NCBI RefSeq assembly: GCF_000368145.1
Contig: NZ_KB849283.1
Location: 248,001 to 312,000, forward strand
Origin: Acinetobacter guillouiae CIP 63.46
GTDB taxonomy: Bacteria > Pseudomonadota > Gammaproteobacteria > Pseudomonadales > Moraxellaceae
Length of the DNA stretch: 64,000 nt
Direction of reading: 5' to 3'
This document shows, one piece after another, positions 43,583-54,356 of this stretch (position 1 is the stretch's first letter; every line of letters begins with the position of its first letter). The position numbers and the translations under genes are program-made. Below the pieces are notes generated by a model that saw nothing but the letters and a program-made list of their open reading frames with translations, did not search any database and was not told the origin of the DNA.

Positions 43583-44299
43583 TTAAGGCTGTGGGTCATC
43601 GCCAATTGCTTCGCTACTTTTTACGTCGCCATTCTGTTTCTTTTTAACATATTTAATTTGCCCATATCCTTCAGCATACCATTCATCCAATGTTTCATCT
43701 CCGATTTGAGAAATGAAATGACATGCATTATCGAACTTTAAGGTATTGTCATCATTGTCAATTAAAGTCAGATCCTCAAACCCTACAAATACTAAGTCAA
43801 TCGTCTTATTGTTTTCAGACTTATCATTGTTATCCATTTGCGACTCAATGACTGCATTATAAGTCATTTGAAACTTTTGCTGTGGTTTGAGATTGGATGG
43901 GAATGTTGGAAGCGGGGCTTGATAGGTGGTTTTTACCAGCACATCATTAGGATTTGATCCGAGCGCAGCAATACCATAGTCTAAGTTTGCAAGCATGGTA
44001 CGGCCAGTTAAATCGTAGATATAATCTGTGCGCACACCTGCGCCTTGTCTAACGATTGCTATTGCCTTCTGATTGTTAAAGGTTGTGGGAACAATCTGGA
44101 TTTCTGTCTCTTCATTGTTGTTTAGAGTAAACTGTTTGTTGGGTTCTAACTTAAAGCAATTATCTGAATTGGCTGCTTTATGTACTTTTTTAACCACTGG
44201 TGCTTCTGCTTGATGTTCAGAACTGTCATGCGGTTTGTTTTTAGAACAAGCAACACTAAAAATAGAAAGTAAGCTAAGTAAAACAACAGTTTTGTTCAT
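43583..44299 (-). CDS. Lipoprotein of unknown function
   Basis: A 238-residue protein with a lipoprotein signal: VVLLSLLSIFSVAC, in which the lipobox cysteine is C18. The mature part starts with a charged linker (KNKPHDSSEHQAEAP) and then a beta-rich domain with two cysteines (DNCFKL and DNACHF) that could form a disulfide. No known family recognised. It may be attached to the inner or outer membrane; residue 2 of the mature part is Ser, which favours export to the outer membrane. Confidence 0.8.
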   Translation of the reverse strand: MNKTVVLLSLLSIFSVACSKNKPHDSSEHQAEAPVVKKVHKAANSDNCFKLEPNKQFTLNNNEETEIQIVPTTFNNQKAIAIVRQGAGVRTDYIYDLTGRTMLANLDYGIAALGSNPNDVLVKTTYQAPLPTFPSNLKPQQKFQMTYNAVIESQMDNNDKSENNKTIDLVFVGFEDLTLIDNDDNTLKFDNACHFISQIGDETLDEWYAEGYGQIKYVKKKQNGDVKSSEAIGDDPQP

Positions 44300-44352
44300 T
44301 TTTATCCTAGACGATAAAGTTTAAATTTCACGAGGCTATTTTTCACCATGAG

Positions 44353-44390
44353 CCAATAAAAAACAACCATATTCTTACGAAATATGGTTG
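44353..44390 (-). terminator. Terminator of the ntrBC operon
   Basis: CAACCATATT (44364-44373) / AATATGGTTG (44381-44390), then TTTTTTATT on the minus strand. Confidence 0.88.
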
Positions 44391-44419
44391 GAGTAAACTT
44401 TATATTTATGAATGGCTTA

Positions 44420-45904
44420 TTATTCGGCTAAAACAGTTTTGTCTTCCTCTTCATCATCTTCAGCAGAATCCATGCCTAATTCTTTGAGTTTGCGGGTTAA
44501 AGTGTTACGCCCCCAACCTAAGAGTTCAGCAGCATGACGTTTACGGCCACGGGTTTGTTGAAGTGCTGCGATGATCAAAGTACGTTCAAACATTGGGGTG
44601 GCAATGTCTAAAATTTTCATTTCACCATTTTTAAGCTTTTGAATCGCCCATTGCGCCAGTAACTCATCCCAATGATGTAATGCAACACGGTCGATACCAG
44701 CTTGCGCTTGACCTTGATCATCAGATTTATTGATTGGAATTTGTTTTAATTCTGACGGTAAGTCTTCTGGATAAACTTCACGGCCTGTGATCATCACAGT
44801 TAACCAGCGGCAGGTATTCTCGAGTTGACGTACGTTGCCTGGCCAAGGCAGTTTTTGAATATACTCTTGCGTTTCTGGGCGTAAAATTTTTGGACTAACC
44901 CCGAGTTCTTTACCCGCGCGTGCCAAGAAGTGTTGCGCCAACATCGGAATATCTTCAGAACGATGAGCAAGTTTAGGAATATGAATACGAATTACATTTA
45001 AGCGATGATATAAGTCTTCACGGAAACGGCCATCATTGACCAATTTTTCTAAATCTTGATGTGTTGCTGCCACGATACGAACATCAACACGAACTGGAAT
45101 ATGACCACCAACACGATAAAATTCACCATCTGCCAAAACACGGAGTAGACGTGTTTGTGTTTCAAATGGCATATCACCAATTTCATCTAAGAATAAGGTT
45201 CCACCATTGGCTTGTTCAAAACGACCTTGGCGTTGAGTATTGGCACCAGTAAATGCGCCTTTTTCATGACCAAATAATTCAGTTTCAATCAAATCTTTTG
45301 GAATAGCAGCCATGTTTAAAGCAATAAATGGTTTACTGCTTCTTGGTGAGTGGCGATGTAAAGCATGCGCAACTAACTCTTTACCTGTCCCAGACTCCCC
45401 GTTGATCAATACGGTAATATGCGATTGAGATAGACGTCCAATGGCGCGGAAAACTTCCTGCATTGCAGGGGATTCACCAATAATCTCAGTAGATTGAATT
45501 GGGGTGACTTTGGCAGATTCTTGTTGTTGCAGCTTGTTGATGTGCAAAATGGCACGATTCACCAGTGCAAGTGCTTCATCAATATCAAATGGCTTTGGAA
45601 GATATTCAAAAGCACCTGTTTGATAGCTCGATACTGCAGATTCTAAATCTGAGTGTGCTGTCATAATAATCACAGGCAGATCAGGATAACTTCCTTTGAC
45701 TTTTCCTAGGAAGGTTAAACCATCAATGCCGGGCATACGAATATCAGTGAGAATGACATCTGGCGCATTGCTTGGAAGCTGATCTAAAGCAGATTGTGCT
45801 TCTTCAAAACTGGTGACATCGAAGCCTTCTTCTTTAAATGTTTTTTCCAAGACCCAACGCATAGCACGGTCGTCATCGATCACCCAAATTTTATTATGCG
45901 ACAT
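44420..45904 (-). CDS. ntrC: Nitrogen regulation response regulator NtrC
   Basis: A 494-residue sigma-54 activator. The receiver domain carries the acidic pair in [14 protein letters not shown] and the phospho-acceptor in [10 protein letters not shown]. The AAA+ domain has Walker [17 protein letters not shown], the sigma-54 contact loop GAFTGA, and Walker [13 protein letters not shown] Fis-like HTH ([20 protein letters not shown]) is at the end, followed by an acidic tail. ATG 45904 with GGGAG upstream is used. It overlaps ntrB by 11 bp. It controls nitrogen assimilation genes under nitrogen limitation. Confidence 0.96.
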   Translation of the reverse strand: MSHNKIWVIDDDRAMRWVLEKTFKEEGFDVTSFEEAQSALDQLPSNAPDVILTDIRMPGIDGLTFLGKVKGSYPDLPVIIMTAHSDLESAVSSYQTGAFEYLPKPFDIDEALALVNRAILHINKLQQQESAKVTPIQSTEIIGESPAMQEVFRAIGRLSQSHITVLINGESGTGKELVAHALHRHSPRSSKPFIALNMAAIPKDLIETELFGHEKGAFTGANTQRQGRFEQANGGTLFLDEIGDMPFETQTRLLRVLADGEFYRVGGHIPVRVDVRIVAATHQDLEKLVNDGRFREDLYHRLNVIRIHIPKLAHRSEDIPMLAQHFLARAGKELGVSPKILRPETQEYIQKLPWPGNVRQLENTCRWLTVMITGREVYPEDLPSELKQIPINKSDDQGQAQAGIDRVALHHWDELLAQWAIQKLKNGEMKILDIATPMFERTLIIAALQQTRGRKRHAAELLGWGRNTLTRKLKELGMDSAEDDEEEDKTVLAE

Positions 45905-47000
45905 GGTTAGACTCCCAAGGTAGATATAAGCTAAATACTGTTTTTCCAGGAACGGATTGGCATTCAATCATTCCGTTGTGTTGATGCATGATATTTTGTG
46001 CGATGCTTAAGCCAAGACCTGTTCCTTTGGCACGGCCAGTCACAAGTGGATAAAACACGGATTCTAAAATTTCTTCAGGAACACCAGGGCCATTGTCTTC
46101 AATATCAATACGAATGGCTGATTTATTCAGTACGCCATTAATCGTCACCAAACGTTGAATGCGTGTACGCAACATCAGTTCAGGTTGATGATCAATAAAA
46201 AACTCACGATTCTCAGTCATCGCCTGTACCGCATTGACACTAATATTGAGCATCACTTGAATCAGTTGATCGCGATCTGCTTTGACATCAGGCAATGAAA
46301 GGTCATAGTCTCGTGTGATTTTAATTTTTTTCTTGGTTTGATTTACAATTAAAGAGCGAACACGTTCAAGCGGTTCATGCACATTGACCAATTCGTAGCT
46401 CGGGAGCTGACGTGAACCCAGCATAGTATCAGCAAGGTTTCTTAAACGATCGACTTCACTGATAATAATATCGGTAAATTCTGCGTATTGTGGATCGTTT
46501 AAACTACGAGCAAGCAGTTGAGTTGCACCACGAATTCCACCTAATGGGTTTTTGATTTCATGTGCAACACCTCGAATCAGTTGCCGTGCAACTTGGTGTT
46601 GTTGAATCAGGTTTTCTTCTTTAGAAATTTTAAGCATCCGATCAATCGGATTTAATTCAATTAATAGTAATGGGTGATAGGGTCTTCCTGTATTTAACTG
46701 CGATACGGAATAATCAACATGCATGTCTTTAAAGTTAACATTGATAATCGCTTCACGGCGTGTATAGGCTTGACCTGTTTTTATTGAGTTGTTTAATGCT
46801 TCCAAGGTATTAAAGCTATCATTTGGTGCATGTAAAATATTAATCACTGGCTGACCTGCCGCACGAAGCAAGCTAATATCAAACAATGCTTCGCATGATG
46901 AATTAAGATAAAAAATATTTAAATTACAATCGACCAAAAGAATTGCAGTGGTTAAATTATCCACCAGCAATCTATAATCAATTGTTGGGTATTGATCCAT
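45894..47000 (-). CDS. ntrB: Nitrogen regulation sensor kinase NtrB
   Basis: A 368-residue soluble histidine kinase/phosphatase. A PAS domain (DNLTTAILLVDCNLNIFYLNSS as its start, LVDNLTTAILLVD) is followed by the dimerisation and phospho-acceptor box GVAHEIKNPLGGIRG, and an ATPase domain with N box NISVNAVQAM, G1 DNGPGVPE and G2 GTGLGLSIAQNI. It phosphorylates NtrC when nitrogen is low, with PII as partner. The frame is open to 47168 but the 56 extra residues do not match the family; the ATG at 47000 is preferred, though its AGGA is 11-12 bases away. Confidence 0.94.
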   Translation of the reverse strand: MDQYPTIDYRLLVDNLTTAILLVDCNLNIFYLNSSCEALFDISLLRAAGQPVINILHAPNDSFNTLEALNNSIKTGQAYTRREAIINVNFKDMHVDYSVSQLNTGRPYHPLLLIELNPIDRMLKISKEENLIQQHQVARQLIRGVAHEIKNPLGGIRGATQLLARSLNDPQYAEFTDIIISEVDRLRNLADTMLGSRQLPSYELVNVHEPLERVRSLIVNQTKKKIKITRDYDLSLPDVKADRDQLIQVMLNISVNAVQAMTENREFFIDHQPELMLRTRIQRLVTINGVLNKSAIRIDIEDNGPGVPEEILESVFYPLVTGRAKGTGLGLSIAQNIMHQHNGMIECQSVPGKTVFSLYLPWESNHVA

Positions 47001-47363
47001 TAGCAGAGCTTTCCTGTCTTTAAATAGCGCAATGGCATCTGCACCTCGTTTTCTATTTTCCCGAACATGGGTGATTGAATCGGTTAAATCGTCCTGATAT
47101 AAAGCAAGATGCACGCCAACTTTTAAATACTGCGCAGTTTTCTTACATGAATGATAAAAATTGCGCATTTACTGCGCTTTATTCAAGTGTAAAAACCAGC
47201 ATTCATATTACGCTATCATTATATTGTTCCAAAATGGTGCATTGTAGTAATTTAATTATTGGATTGGATGTATTTTGGTGCATTATACAAAGAGTGCAGT
47301 TTCCACCTGTTTTTATCTCTTGAAAAGTCATACAATACGCGGATTATAGTGGAGCGCAGATTC

Positions 47364-48707
47364 ATGAAGTCCCCCAAAGTCGGTTTTGTATCTTTAGGTT
47401 GTCCTAAGGCATTGGTAGATTCTGAACGCATTTTAACGCAGTTAAAGACTGAAGGTTATGATGTTGCATCAGATTATGAAGGTGCTGATTTAGTTGTTGT
47501 GAACACCTGTGGTTTTATTGAATCTGCAGTACAAGAGTCTTTAGACGCAATTGGTGAAGCCATGAGCGCCAATGGTCGTGTGATCGTCACAGGCTGTTTG
47601 GGTAAAGATGAAGATAAAATTCGCCAGATGCATCCAAATGTCTTAAAAGTGACAGGTGCGGCTGCGTATCAAGATGTGATGGAAGCTGTCCATCAGTATG
47701 TTCCAGAACCACCGAAACATAATCCTTTTGTAGATCTTGTACCTGAACAAGGTATTCGTTTAACACCTAAACATTATGCTTATTTAAAAATATCAGAAGG
47801 CTGTAACCATCGTTGCACATTCTGCATTATTCCAAGCATGCGTGGTGATCTTGTGTCACGTCCTGTTGGCTCTGTACTAAATGAAGCGCAGGCGTTAAAA
47901 AAAGCGGGTGTAAAAGAAGTCTTGGTGATTTCTCAAGACACCTCCGCTTATGGTGTAGATACCAAATATAAGCTTGATTTCTGGAATGGTCAGCCTGTTA
48001 AAACCAAATTCTATGACATGTGCGAAGCGCTCGGTCAGTTAGGGATTTGGGTGCGATTACATTATGTTTATCCATATCCACATGTGGATGCGGTGATTGA
48101 CTTAATGGCACAGGGTAAAATTCTTCCATATTTAGACATTCCTTTTCAACACGCCAGTCCGCGCATCTTAAAATTGATGAAGCGACCAGCTCATAGTGAA
48201 AATACCTTGGAACGTCTAAAATTATGGCGTGAAAAATGTCCTGAATTGGTTATTCGTTCAACATTTGTCGTGGGTTTCCCTGGTGAAACTGAAGAAGATT
48301 TTCAAATGTTATTGGACTGGTTACAAGAGGCGAAACTTGATCGTGTAGGTTGCTTTACCTACTCACCTGTAGAAGGTGCAACAGCCAACGATTTGCCTGA
48401 TCATGTTCCTGAAGAAATTAAGCAACAACGCTATGAACGTTTTATGGAAGTTCAACAAGCGATTTCTGCTGAAAAACTGCAAAGTCGTATTGGTCAAACC
48501 ATGACGGTTTTAGTGGATGATCTTGAAGAAGAATTCCCAGTCGCAGTTGCACGCTCTTATGCAGATGCACCTGAGATTGATGGTAATGTTTTTGTTGAAG
48601 ATATTGATAAGTCAGTGATTAAAGCTGGTGATTTACTTGAAGTCGAAATTACAGATGCAGATGAATACGATTTATTTGCCAAGTTGATTCGCGTTAAATC
48701 AGCTTAA
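47364..48707 (+). CDS. rimO: Ribosomal protein S12 methylthiotransferase
   Basis: A 447-residue radical SAM enzyme that adds a methylthio group to Asp89 of ribosomal protein S12. The N-terminal domain has three cluster-binding cysteines in [20 protein letters not shown] and VTGCLG; the radical SAM motif is [11 protein letters not shown]; the C-terminal TRAM domain is about the last 65 residues. GGAG lies before ATG 47364; upstream in-frame codons to 47259 are rejected because they precede the conserved start. It is divergent from ntrB. Confidence 0.96.
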   Translation: MKSPKVGFVSLGCPKALVDSERILTQLKTEGYDVASDYEGADLVVVNTCGFIESAVQESLDAIGEAMSANGRVIVTGCLGKDEDKIRQMHPNVLKVTGAAAYQDVMEAVHQYVPEPPKHNPFVDLVPEQGIRLTPKHYAYLKISEGCNHRCTFCIIPSMRGDLVSRPVGSVLNEAQALKKAGVKEVLVISQDTSAYGVDTKYKLDFWNGQPVKTKFYDMCEALGQLGIWVRLHYVYPYPHVDAVIDLMAQGKILPYLDIPFQHASPRILKLMKRPAHSENTLERLKLWREKCPELVIRSTFVVGFPGETEEDFQMLLDWLQEAKLDRVGCFTYSPVEGATANDLPDHVPEEIKQQRYERFMEVQQAISAEKLQSRIGQTMTVLVDDLEEEFPVAVARSYADAPEIDGNVFVEDIDKSVIKAGDLLEVEITDADEYDLFAKLIRVKSA

Positions 48708-48772
48708 GTATTGCCGATTTCGATTTGATTAAATACGAATAAAATTGTAGATATAAGTATTGGAGTTTTGTG

Positions 48773-49501
48773 ATGTTAGATTCTAAAAAGCCACGCTATG
48801 AGCGAATTTTGCTGAAACTTTCGGGTGAAGCGCTTGCGGGTAATAAAGACATGGGGATTGATGCCCAAGTCTTAGATCAAATGTCTTTATCTATTGCTCA
48901 CTTGGTTGGTTTGGGTGTGCAAGTGGGTATCGTGGTGGGTGGTGGTAACTTATACCGTGGTAGTCAATTGCAAAAAGATGGTTTGGTTGGCCGTGTAACG
49001 GGTGACCAAATGGGTATGCTTGCCACAGTAATGAATGGCTTAGCATTACGTGATGCTTTGGTTCGCCGTAACATCAAAACCCGTTTAATGTCAGCATTAC
49101 CAATTGGTGCAGTAGTTGAAGCCTATTCAAGCCGTGATGCAATTCGCCACTTAACTCAAGGTGAGGTGTGTGTATTTGTTGCAGGAACAGGTAATCCATT
49201 CTTTACAACGGATACTGCAGCGTGCTTACGTGGTATTGAAATTGAAGCAAATCTTATTTTAAAAGCCACTAAAGTTGATGGTGTCTACAATAAAGACCCA
49301 AGCAAATATGATGATGCTGTTAAATATGACCATTTAAGTTTTGATGAAGTTTTAGATGAGAAACTTGGTGTCATGGATTTAACTGCAATTTGCTTATGCC
49401 GCGATCACAATGTGCCACTTCAAGTATTTGATATGAACAAGTCTGGTGCTTTGCTTTCTGTGGTAATGGGCGAAAAAGAGGGCACTCACGTTACAAACTA
49501 A
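48773..49501 (+). CDS. pyrH: UMP kinase
   Basis: A 242-residue amino-acid-kinase-fold enzyme that forms UDP from UMP with ATP, inhibited by UTP and activated by GTP in relatives. [44 protein letters not shown] and [14 protein letters not shown] are the typical segments. ATG 48773 is preferred because GGAG is seven bases upstream; a GTG directly before it is less likely. It is the first gene of the envelope and translation cluster. Confidence 0.97.
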   Translation: MLDSKKPRYERILLKLSGEALAGNKDMGIDAQVLDQMSLSIAHLVGLGVQVGIVVGGGNLYRGSQLQKDGLVGRVTGDQMGMLATVMNGLALRDALVRRNIKTRLMSALPIGAVVEAYSSRDAIRHLTQGEVCVFVAGTGNPFFTTDTAACLRGIEIEANLILKATKVDGVYNKDPSKYDDAVKYDHLSFDEVLDEKLGVMDLTAICLCRDHNVPLQVFDMNKSGALLSVVMGEKEGTHVTN

Positions 49502-49533
49502 TGTACGTGGGTAGTAAAGCTCTTTATACTACT

Positions 49534-49591
49534 GCAATTTTAGATTAGGGTGTATTGACACTTCGCCTGTTTATGAAATGTCATTAGACCT
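49534..49591 (+). repeat. Degraded MITE-like relic between pyrH and frr
   Basis: TTTATGAAATGTCA (49570-49583) followed by TTAGACCT is close to one end of the MITE-like elements (TTTATGAAATGTCAACAGACCC), and CAATTTTAG about 36 bp before it also matches the element interior. The rest has diverged. It sits in the operon gap and has no visible effect on frr, whose ribosome binding site lies beyond it. Confidence 0.5.
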
Positions 49592-49626
49592 CATACACAT
49601 TTAGATAAATAAGTAAGGAAGATCAT

Positions 49627-50181
49627 ATGATTAACGATCTTAAAAAAGACGCAGAAGACCGTATGAATAAGTCATTGGAGTCTTTGGAACATGGTTTTGC
49701 AAAGGTTCGTACAGGTCGTGCGCATCCATCGATCCTAAATGGAGTTATGGTTCCTTACTATGGTTCTGACGTGCCGTTAAACCAAGTGGCTAACGTGGGT
49801 GTTGAAGATTCGCGTACCTTGTTGGTACAACCATTTGAACGTTCAATGGTTTCTGCAATTGATAAAGCAATCCGTGAATCAGATTTGGGCTTAAACCCAG
49901 TAACTGCTGACGCGATTCGTGTACCAATGGCAGCTTTGACAGAAGAAACACGTAAAGATATGCAGAAAGTTGCACGTAATGAAGCAGAAAATGCCAAAGT
50001 TGCGATTCGTAACATTCGTCGTGATGTTTTAGGCGATATTAAATCATTATTAAAAGATAAAGAAATTTCTGAAGATGATGAGCGTCGTGCAGGTGATGAT
50101 ATCCAAAAAATTACCGATAAATTTGTTGCTGAAGTGGACAAACGTCTTGCTGCGAAAGAAGCTGAATTGATGAAGGTCTAA
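49627..50181 (+). CDS. frr: Ribosome recycling factor
   Basis: A 184-residue two-domain protein that, with EF-G, splits the post-termination ribosome. The [17 protein letters not shown] start of the hinge region and the C-terminal [27 protein letters not shown] (seen as [20 protein letters not shown]) are diagnostic. AAGGAAG precedes the ATG. The gap to pyrH contains a MITE relic. Confidence 0.97.
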   Translation: MINDLKKDAEDRMNKSLESLEHGFAKVRTGRAHPSILNGVMVPYYGSDVPLNQVANVGVEDSRTLLVQPFERSMVSAIDKAIRESDLGLNPVTADAIRVPMAALTEETRKDMQKVARNEAENAKVAIRNIRRDVLGDIKSLLKDKEISEDDERRAGDDIQKITDKFVAEVDKRLAAKEAELMKV

Positions 50182-50188
50182 GATTTAA

Positions 50189-50941
50189 ATGACCACATCT
50201 GAAGACAACCATCTTCCAAAACATGTTGCCATCATCATGGATGGCAACAATCGTTTTGCAAAAAAGAAACAACTGCAAAAAGGTGACGGACACCGTGAAG
50301 GTAAAAATGTCCTAGATCCGATTGTAGAGCATTGTCGTAAAGTTGGCGTTCAGGCGCTTACTGTGTTTGCTTTTTCAAGTGAAAACTGGAATCGACCACA
50401 GTATGAAGTTGATTTGTTAATGAAATTGTTGGAAGACACAATTCATGAGCAAATTCCACGGATGGAAAAATTCGAAATTTCGTTGAGATTTATTGGTGAT
50501 CGTAGTCGGCTTTCTCCAGAGCTACGTGAATTAATGTTGCATGCTGAACAAAGGACTGCTAAGTTCAGTAACATGACTTTAACAATTGCAATTAGCTATG
50601 GTGGTATGTGGGATATCGCAGATACTGCACGTAAACTTGCGCAACAGGTTAAAGATCAACAAATTGATGTGAATCAAATCAATACTGAGTTATTTGCACA
50701 ACAAATAAGTTTGGGGGATTTGCCACCCGTGGATTTATTGATTCGTACAGGCGGTGATTACCGACTGTCTAATTTCTTACTGTGGCAGGCTGCATACGCT
50801 GAGTTATATTTTACTGAGACATTATGGCCAGAATTTACAGTGCAAGAGTTGGATCATGCATTCAATATTTTTTCAGGGCGTGAAAGACGTTTCGGAAAAA
50901 CCTCTGAACAAATTCAACAAGAACATATAGAGAATTTATAA
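50189..50941 (+). CDS. uppS: Undecaprenyl diphosphate synthase
   Basis: A 250-residue cis-prenyltransferase that makes the C55 carrier lipid for peptidoglycan and LPS. HVAIIMDGNNRFAKKK holds the catalytic Asp; FAFSSENWNRP and the C-terminal DLLIRTGGDYRLSNFLLWQAAYAELYFT (here shown by its parts RTGGDYRLSNFLLWQ and YAELYFTETLWPEF) are conserved. Note Asn-Arg-Phe in place of the usual Gly-Arg-Trp after MDGN. It ends in a one-base overlap (TAATG) with cdsA. Confidence 0.95.
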   Translation: MTTSEDNHLPKHVAIIMDGNNRFAKKKQLQKGDGHREGKNVLDPIVEHCRKVGVQALTVFAFSSENWNRPQYEVDLLMKLLEDTIHEQIPRMEKFEISLRFIGDRSRLSPELRELMLHAEQRTAKFSNMTLTIAISYGGMWDIADTARKLAQQVKDQQIDVNQINTELFAQQISLGDLPPVDLLIRTGGDYRLSNFLLWQAAYAELYFTETLWPEFTVQELDHAFNIFSGRERRFGKTSEQIQQEHIENL

Positions 50942-51765
50942 TGTTAGAGCGGATTATAACCGCATTGGTATTGGTGGCAGTTGTACTGAGTTGTATGTTT
51001 GCAACAAAATCTCAATATCCAATGTTAGTGTTAATGATTATCGCAGCTGGGGCAGCAGGTTATGAGTGGTTTAAACTCATGCCACATGAATCTGACCATG
51101 TGAAGAAAATTAAAGCTGCTGGATTCGGTGTATTAACCGCTTTTTTTTCAGGGTTAGCATTATATTTTAATGATTTGGCGCTTATTCTTTGGAGTGCCTC
51201 TATTCTCACTTGGTTGTGTAGTCTGTATTGGGTAAAACATTATCCTGAATACGATGGCTGGTACAATATCACTTTAAATATTGTTGGCTTGGTTTTAATC
51301 AGTGCCGCAGTTACCGCTATTTTTGAAGTTTGGAAAAGCTCACCTTGGTGGTTGATGTATCTGTTCCTGTTGGTTTGGGGCGCGGACAGTGGTGCATATT
51401 TTGTTGGGCGTAAATTTGGTAAGCGTAAACTTGCGCCAGATGTGAGTCCAAACAAATCAATCGAAGGCTTAATTGGTGGGATTGTCACTGTTGCGATTGT
51501 GATCATTGTGGTTCAATCGATTTATCTACATTTAACGCTTCCACAACATATTCTTTTCCTAGTTTTGTCTATTGTGACTGTGTTTAGCTCTGTGCTTGGC
51601 GACTTGTTTGAATCTATGATTAAACGTCGTGCTGGAATTAAAGACTCAGGTCGTATCCTTCCAGGACATGGTGGGGTGCTTGATCGTATAGATTCATTGC
51701 TTGCTGCGGCTCCGTTTTTTGCGGCTGGCATGTATGTTTTAAAACTTATTGGTGTAGATTTATAG
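50941..51765 (+). CDS. cdsA: Phosphatidate cytidylyltransferase
   Basis: A 274-residue membrane enzyme with seven or eight helices that makes CDP-diacylglycerol, the precursor of all phospholipids. The signature near the C-terminus, KRRAGIKDSGRILPGHGGVL followed by DRIDSL, is clear. It starts in the last base of uppS and its stop is directly adjacent to the dxr start, so the genes are tightly coupled. Confidence 0.96.
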   Translation: MLERIITALVLVAVVLSCMFATKSQYPMLVLMIIAAGAAGYEWFKLMPHESDHVKKIKAAGFGVLTAFFSGLALYFNDLALILWSASILTWLCSLYWVKHYPEYDGWYNITLNIVGLVLISAAVTAIFEVWKSSPWWLMYLFLLVWGADSGAYFVGRKFGKRKLAPDVSPNKSIEGLIGGIVTVAIVIIVVQSIYLHLTLPQHILFLVLSIVTVFSSVLGDLFESMIKRRAGIKDSGRILPGHGGVLDRIDSLLAAAPFFAAGMYVLKLIGVDL

Positions 51766-52962
51766 ATGTCACAATCTGTTTGTATATTAGGTGTTACAGG
51801 TTCTATTGGGCGCAGTACTTTAAAAATTTTACAACAGCATTCGGACCAGTATTCAGTTTTTGCAGTGACTGGATTTAGTCGAATCAAAGAACTCAGTGAA
51901 ATATGCAAACAATATCGACCGAAATGTGTTGTTGTACCATCGGATAAAGTAGATGAGTTACAACAGCTACTTGCTATACATCATATTTTTGATATCGAAA
52001 TCCTCACAGATGAAGCAGGGCTTATCACCGTATCGGAACATCCTGATGTAGATGTAGTGATGGCAGCAATTGTTGGTGCAGCAGGATTGTTGCCTACTTT
52101 AGCCGCAGTGAAAGCAGGTAAGCGCGTTTTACTTGCCAACAAAGAAGCCTTGGTGATGTCTGGCGATATTATGCTTCAAGCAGCTAAAGATCATCATGCT
52201 TTGTTACTGCCTGTCGACTCTGAACATAATGCTATTTTTCAATGTCTTCCTCAAAATTATTTACAGATTCAATCCAATGGTGAGCCTCAATTGGGGGTCA
52301 AGCAAGTTTTGTTGACTGCTTCAGGCGGCCCATTTTTAAATTTTAGTTTAGAACAATTAAAAACCGTAACACCTGCACAAGCCTGTAAACATCCAAATTG
52401 GTCGATGGGACAAAAAATCTCGGTAGATTCTGCAACCCTGATGAATAAAGGTTTAGAATTGATCGAAGCATGTCATTTATTTTCAATTAAAGAACAATTT
52501 GTTACAGTTGTTGTTCATCCACAAAGTATCATTCATTCAATGGTTCAATATGTGGATGGTTCAACTTTGGCTCAAATGGGTAATCCTGATATGTGTACGC
52601 CGATTGCGCATGCACTTGCATGGCCTGAGCGGATTCAAACTCATGTCCCGCCTCTGGATTTATTTGTCCATTCACAACTCGATTTTCAAGCGCCAGATAT
52701 TACGCGTTTTCCATCGCTTAAACTGGCTCGAAATGCTATGCAGGCGGGTGGATTGGCACCTTCTATTCTCAATGCTGCTAATGAAATTGCTGTGAGTGCT
52801 TTTTTACAGCAAAAAATTGCGTTTTTAGAAATTTCACAAGTGGTTGAACATACCTTAAATCACGTTCAAAATGGTTTGGCAGATTCGATTGACACGATTT
52901 TGCAGACAGATCAACTTGCGCGCCAAGTTGCTTCACAACGCATTACACAATTGGGAAGCTGA
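51766..52962 (+). CDS. dxr: 1-deoxy-D-xylulose-5-phosphate reductoisomerase
   Basis: A 398-residue NADPH-dependent enzyme, second step of the MEP pathway, supplying precursors that UppS uses. ILGVTGSIGRSTLKIL is the NADPH fold; PVDSEHNAIFQCL and SATLMNKGLELIEACHLF carry metal ligands (D, E, E); HPQSIIHSMV is also typical. The start directly follows the cdsA stop. Confidence 0.97.
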   Translation: MSQSVCILGVTGSIGRSTLKILQQHSDQYSVFAVTGFSRIKELSEICKQYRPKCVVVPSDKVDELQQLLAIHHIFDIEILTDEAGLITVSEHPDVDVVMAAIVGAAGLLPTLAAVKAGKRVLLANKEALVMSGDIMLQAAKDHHALLLPVDSEHNAIFQCLPQNYLQIQSNGEPQLGVKQVLLTASGGPFLNFSLEQLKTVTPAQACKHPNWSMGQKISVDSATLMNKGLELIEACHLFSIKEQFVTVVVHPQSIIHSMVQYVDGSTLAQMGNPDMCTPIAHALAWPERIQTHVPPLDLFVHSQLDFQAPDITRFPSLKLARNAMQAGGLAPSILNAANEIAVSAFLQQKIAFLEISQVVEHTLNHVQNGLADSIDTILQTDQLARQVASQRITQLGS

Positions 52963-52964
52963 TC

Positions 52965-54320
52965 ATGAGTGTTTTATTTATCATTGTCGCAGCCATATTC
53001 TTACTTGGTCCGCTGATTGCGATTCATGAATTTGGACATTATTGGGTTGCACGTAAACTCGGTGTAAAAGTACTGGTCTATTCGATTGGTTTTGGTCCAA
53101 CTTTGTTGAAGTGGACATCGAAAAAATCAGGCATCCAATATCAACTTTCAGCATTACCACTGGGTGGTTATGTCAAAATGTTGGATGAGCGTGAGGGGAA
53201 TGTTAGTGCGGAAGATTTGCCGTTAGCATTTAACCGTCAGCCACCATGGAAGCGTATTGCGATTGTTGCTGCAGGTCCATTGATCAATTTGATTTTTGCA
53301 ATAGTCCTATTTTGGATTCTATTTCTTCCTGCACAAGAGCAATTAAATACTCGTGTTGGTATAATTCTACCCAATACACCTGCTGCAACAGCTCAAATGC
53401 AGATTGGCGATAAAATTGTTGCTGTAGATGGAACAGATGTCAGCACTTGGGAAAAACTCAACTATGCCATTGTTGATCGTGTTGGTGAAACAGGTCATAT
53501 CGATGTTCAAGTTGAGCGCAATGGTCAGCCACAGAGTTTTGCTTTACCGATCAAGAATTTCTTAAAAGACCAAAGTCAGTCACCATTTGATGTGCTAGGT
53601 TTTACCCCATATCGTCCACAGATTCCTACAACTGTTTATAAGTTAAGTAGTGATGGCGCTGCGATTCGTCAAGGGATGAAAGAAGGTGACCAAATCATTT
53701 CAATCAATCAGGTGAAAATGAAAGATTGGTTTGATGTGGTAGATGTGGTACAAAAATCACCTGAAAAGTTACTTAAAGTTGATGTGTTACGCCAAGGGCA
53801 GATTGTACATTTACAAGTAATGCCGCAAGGTAAACGTGACAATATGGGAAATGTAACAGGTATGTTGGGTGTGCAAGCACAGACTGATAAACTGACAATT
53901 CCTACTGAATATAAACAAACAATTCAATATAATCCTGCTGAAGCTTTTGTTGTTGCTGTTGAAAAGACTGGACAACTTTCAGCAATGATTTTGAATTCGA
54001 TGGTGAAGATGGTGCGTGGTTTAATTGGCTTAGATAATTTGTCGGGTCCAATTACTATTGCAAAAGTCGCCGGTCAAAGCGCTGAAATGGGGTGGCAGAC
54101 ATTCATTTCATTTATGGCTTTGATGAGTGTGAGTTTGGGGATTTTAAATTTATTGCCTATTCCGATGTTAGATGGCGGTCATTTGGTTTATTACATTATT
54201 GAAGCAATTCGTGGTAAGCCTGTTTCTGAACAAATACAATTGGTTGGGTTAAAAATTGGTATGGTACTGCTTGGTAGCATGATGCTTCTTGCAATATTTA
54301 ATGATTTTATGCGTTTATAA
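52965..54320 (+). CDS. rseP: Site-2 protease RseP
   Basis: A 451-residue intramembrane metalloprotease that cleaves anti-sigma factors and signal-peptide remnants. The zinc motif HEFGHYWVARKLG (HExxH) is at residues about 22-26; the second motif LLPIPMLDGGHLVYY is in the C-terminal helix region; two PDZ domains lie between (GIILPNTPAATAQMQIGDK and GAAIRQGMKEGDQI). Two bases separate it from dxr; bamA follows. Confidence 0.96.
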   Translation: MSVLFIIVAAIFLLGPLIAIHEFGHYWVARKLGVKVLVYSIGFGPTLLKWTSKKSGIQYQLSALPLGGYVKMLDEREGNVSAEDLPLAFNRQPPWKRIAIVAAGPLINLIFAIVLFWILFLPAQEQLNTRVGIILPNTPAATAQMQIGDKIVAVDGTDVSTWEKLNYAIVDRVGETGHIDVQVERNGQPQSFALPIKNFLKDQSQSPFDVLGFTPYRPQIPTTVYKLSSDGAAIRQGMKEGDQIISINQVKMKDWFDVVDVVQKSPEKLLKVDVLRQGQIVHLQVMPQGKRDNMGNVTGMLGVQAQTDKLTIPTEYKQTIQYNPAEAFVVAVEKTGQLSAMILNSMVKMVRGLIGLDNLSGPITIAKVAGQSAEMGWQTFISFMALMSVSLGILNLLPIPMLDGGHLVYYIIEAIRGKPVSEQIQLVGLKIGMVLLGSMMLLAIFNDFMRL

Positions 54321-54356
54321 CGCAATTGTGGATTAACTTACTGGAAAATAATAGGC

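Noticed and set aside
47001-47168. N-terminal extension of NtrB by 56 residues
   Set aside because: Upstream of the PAS domain start and not typical of NtrB; a shorter start at 47000 gives the usual length.
49758-50141. 127-codon minus-strand ORF opposite frr
   Set aside because: Complement of a conserved essential gene; composition (S, R, T rich) is that of an antisense shadow.
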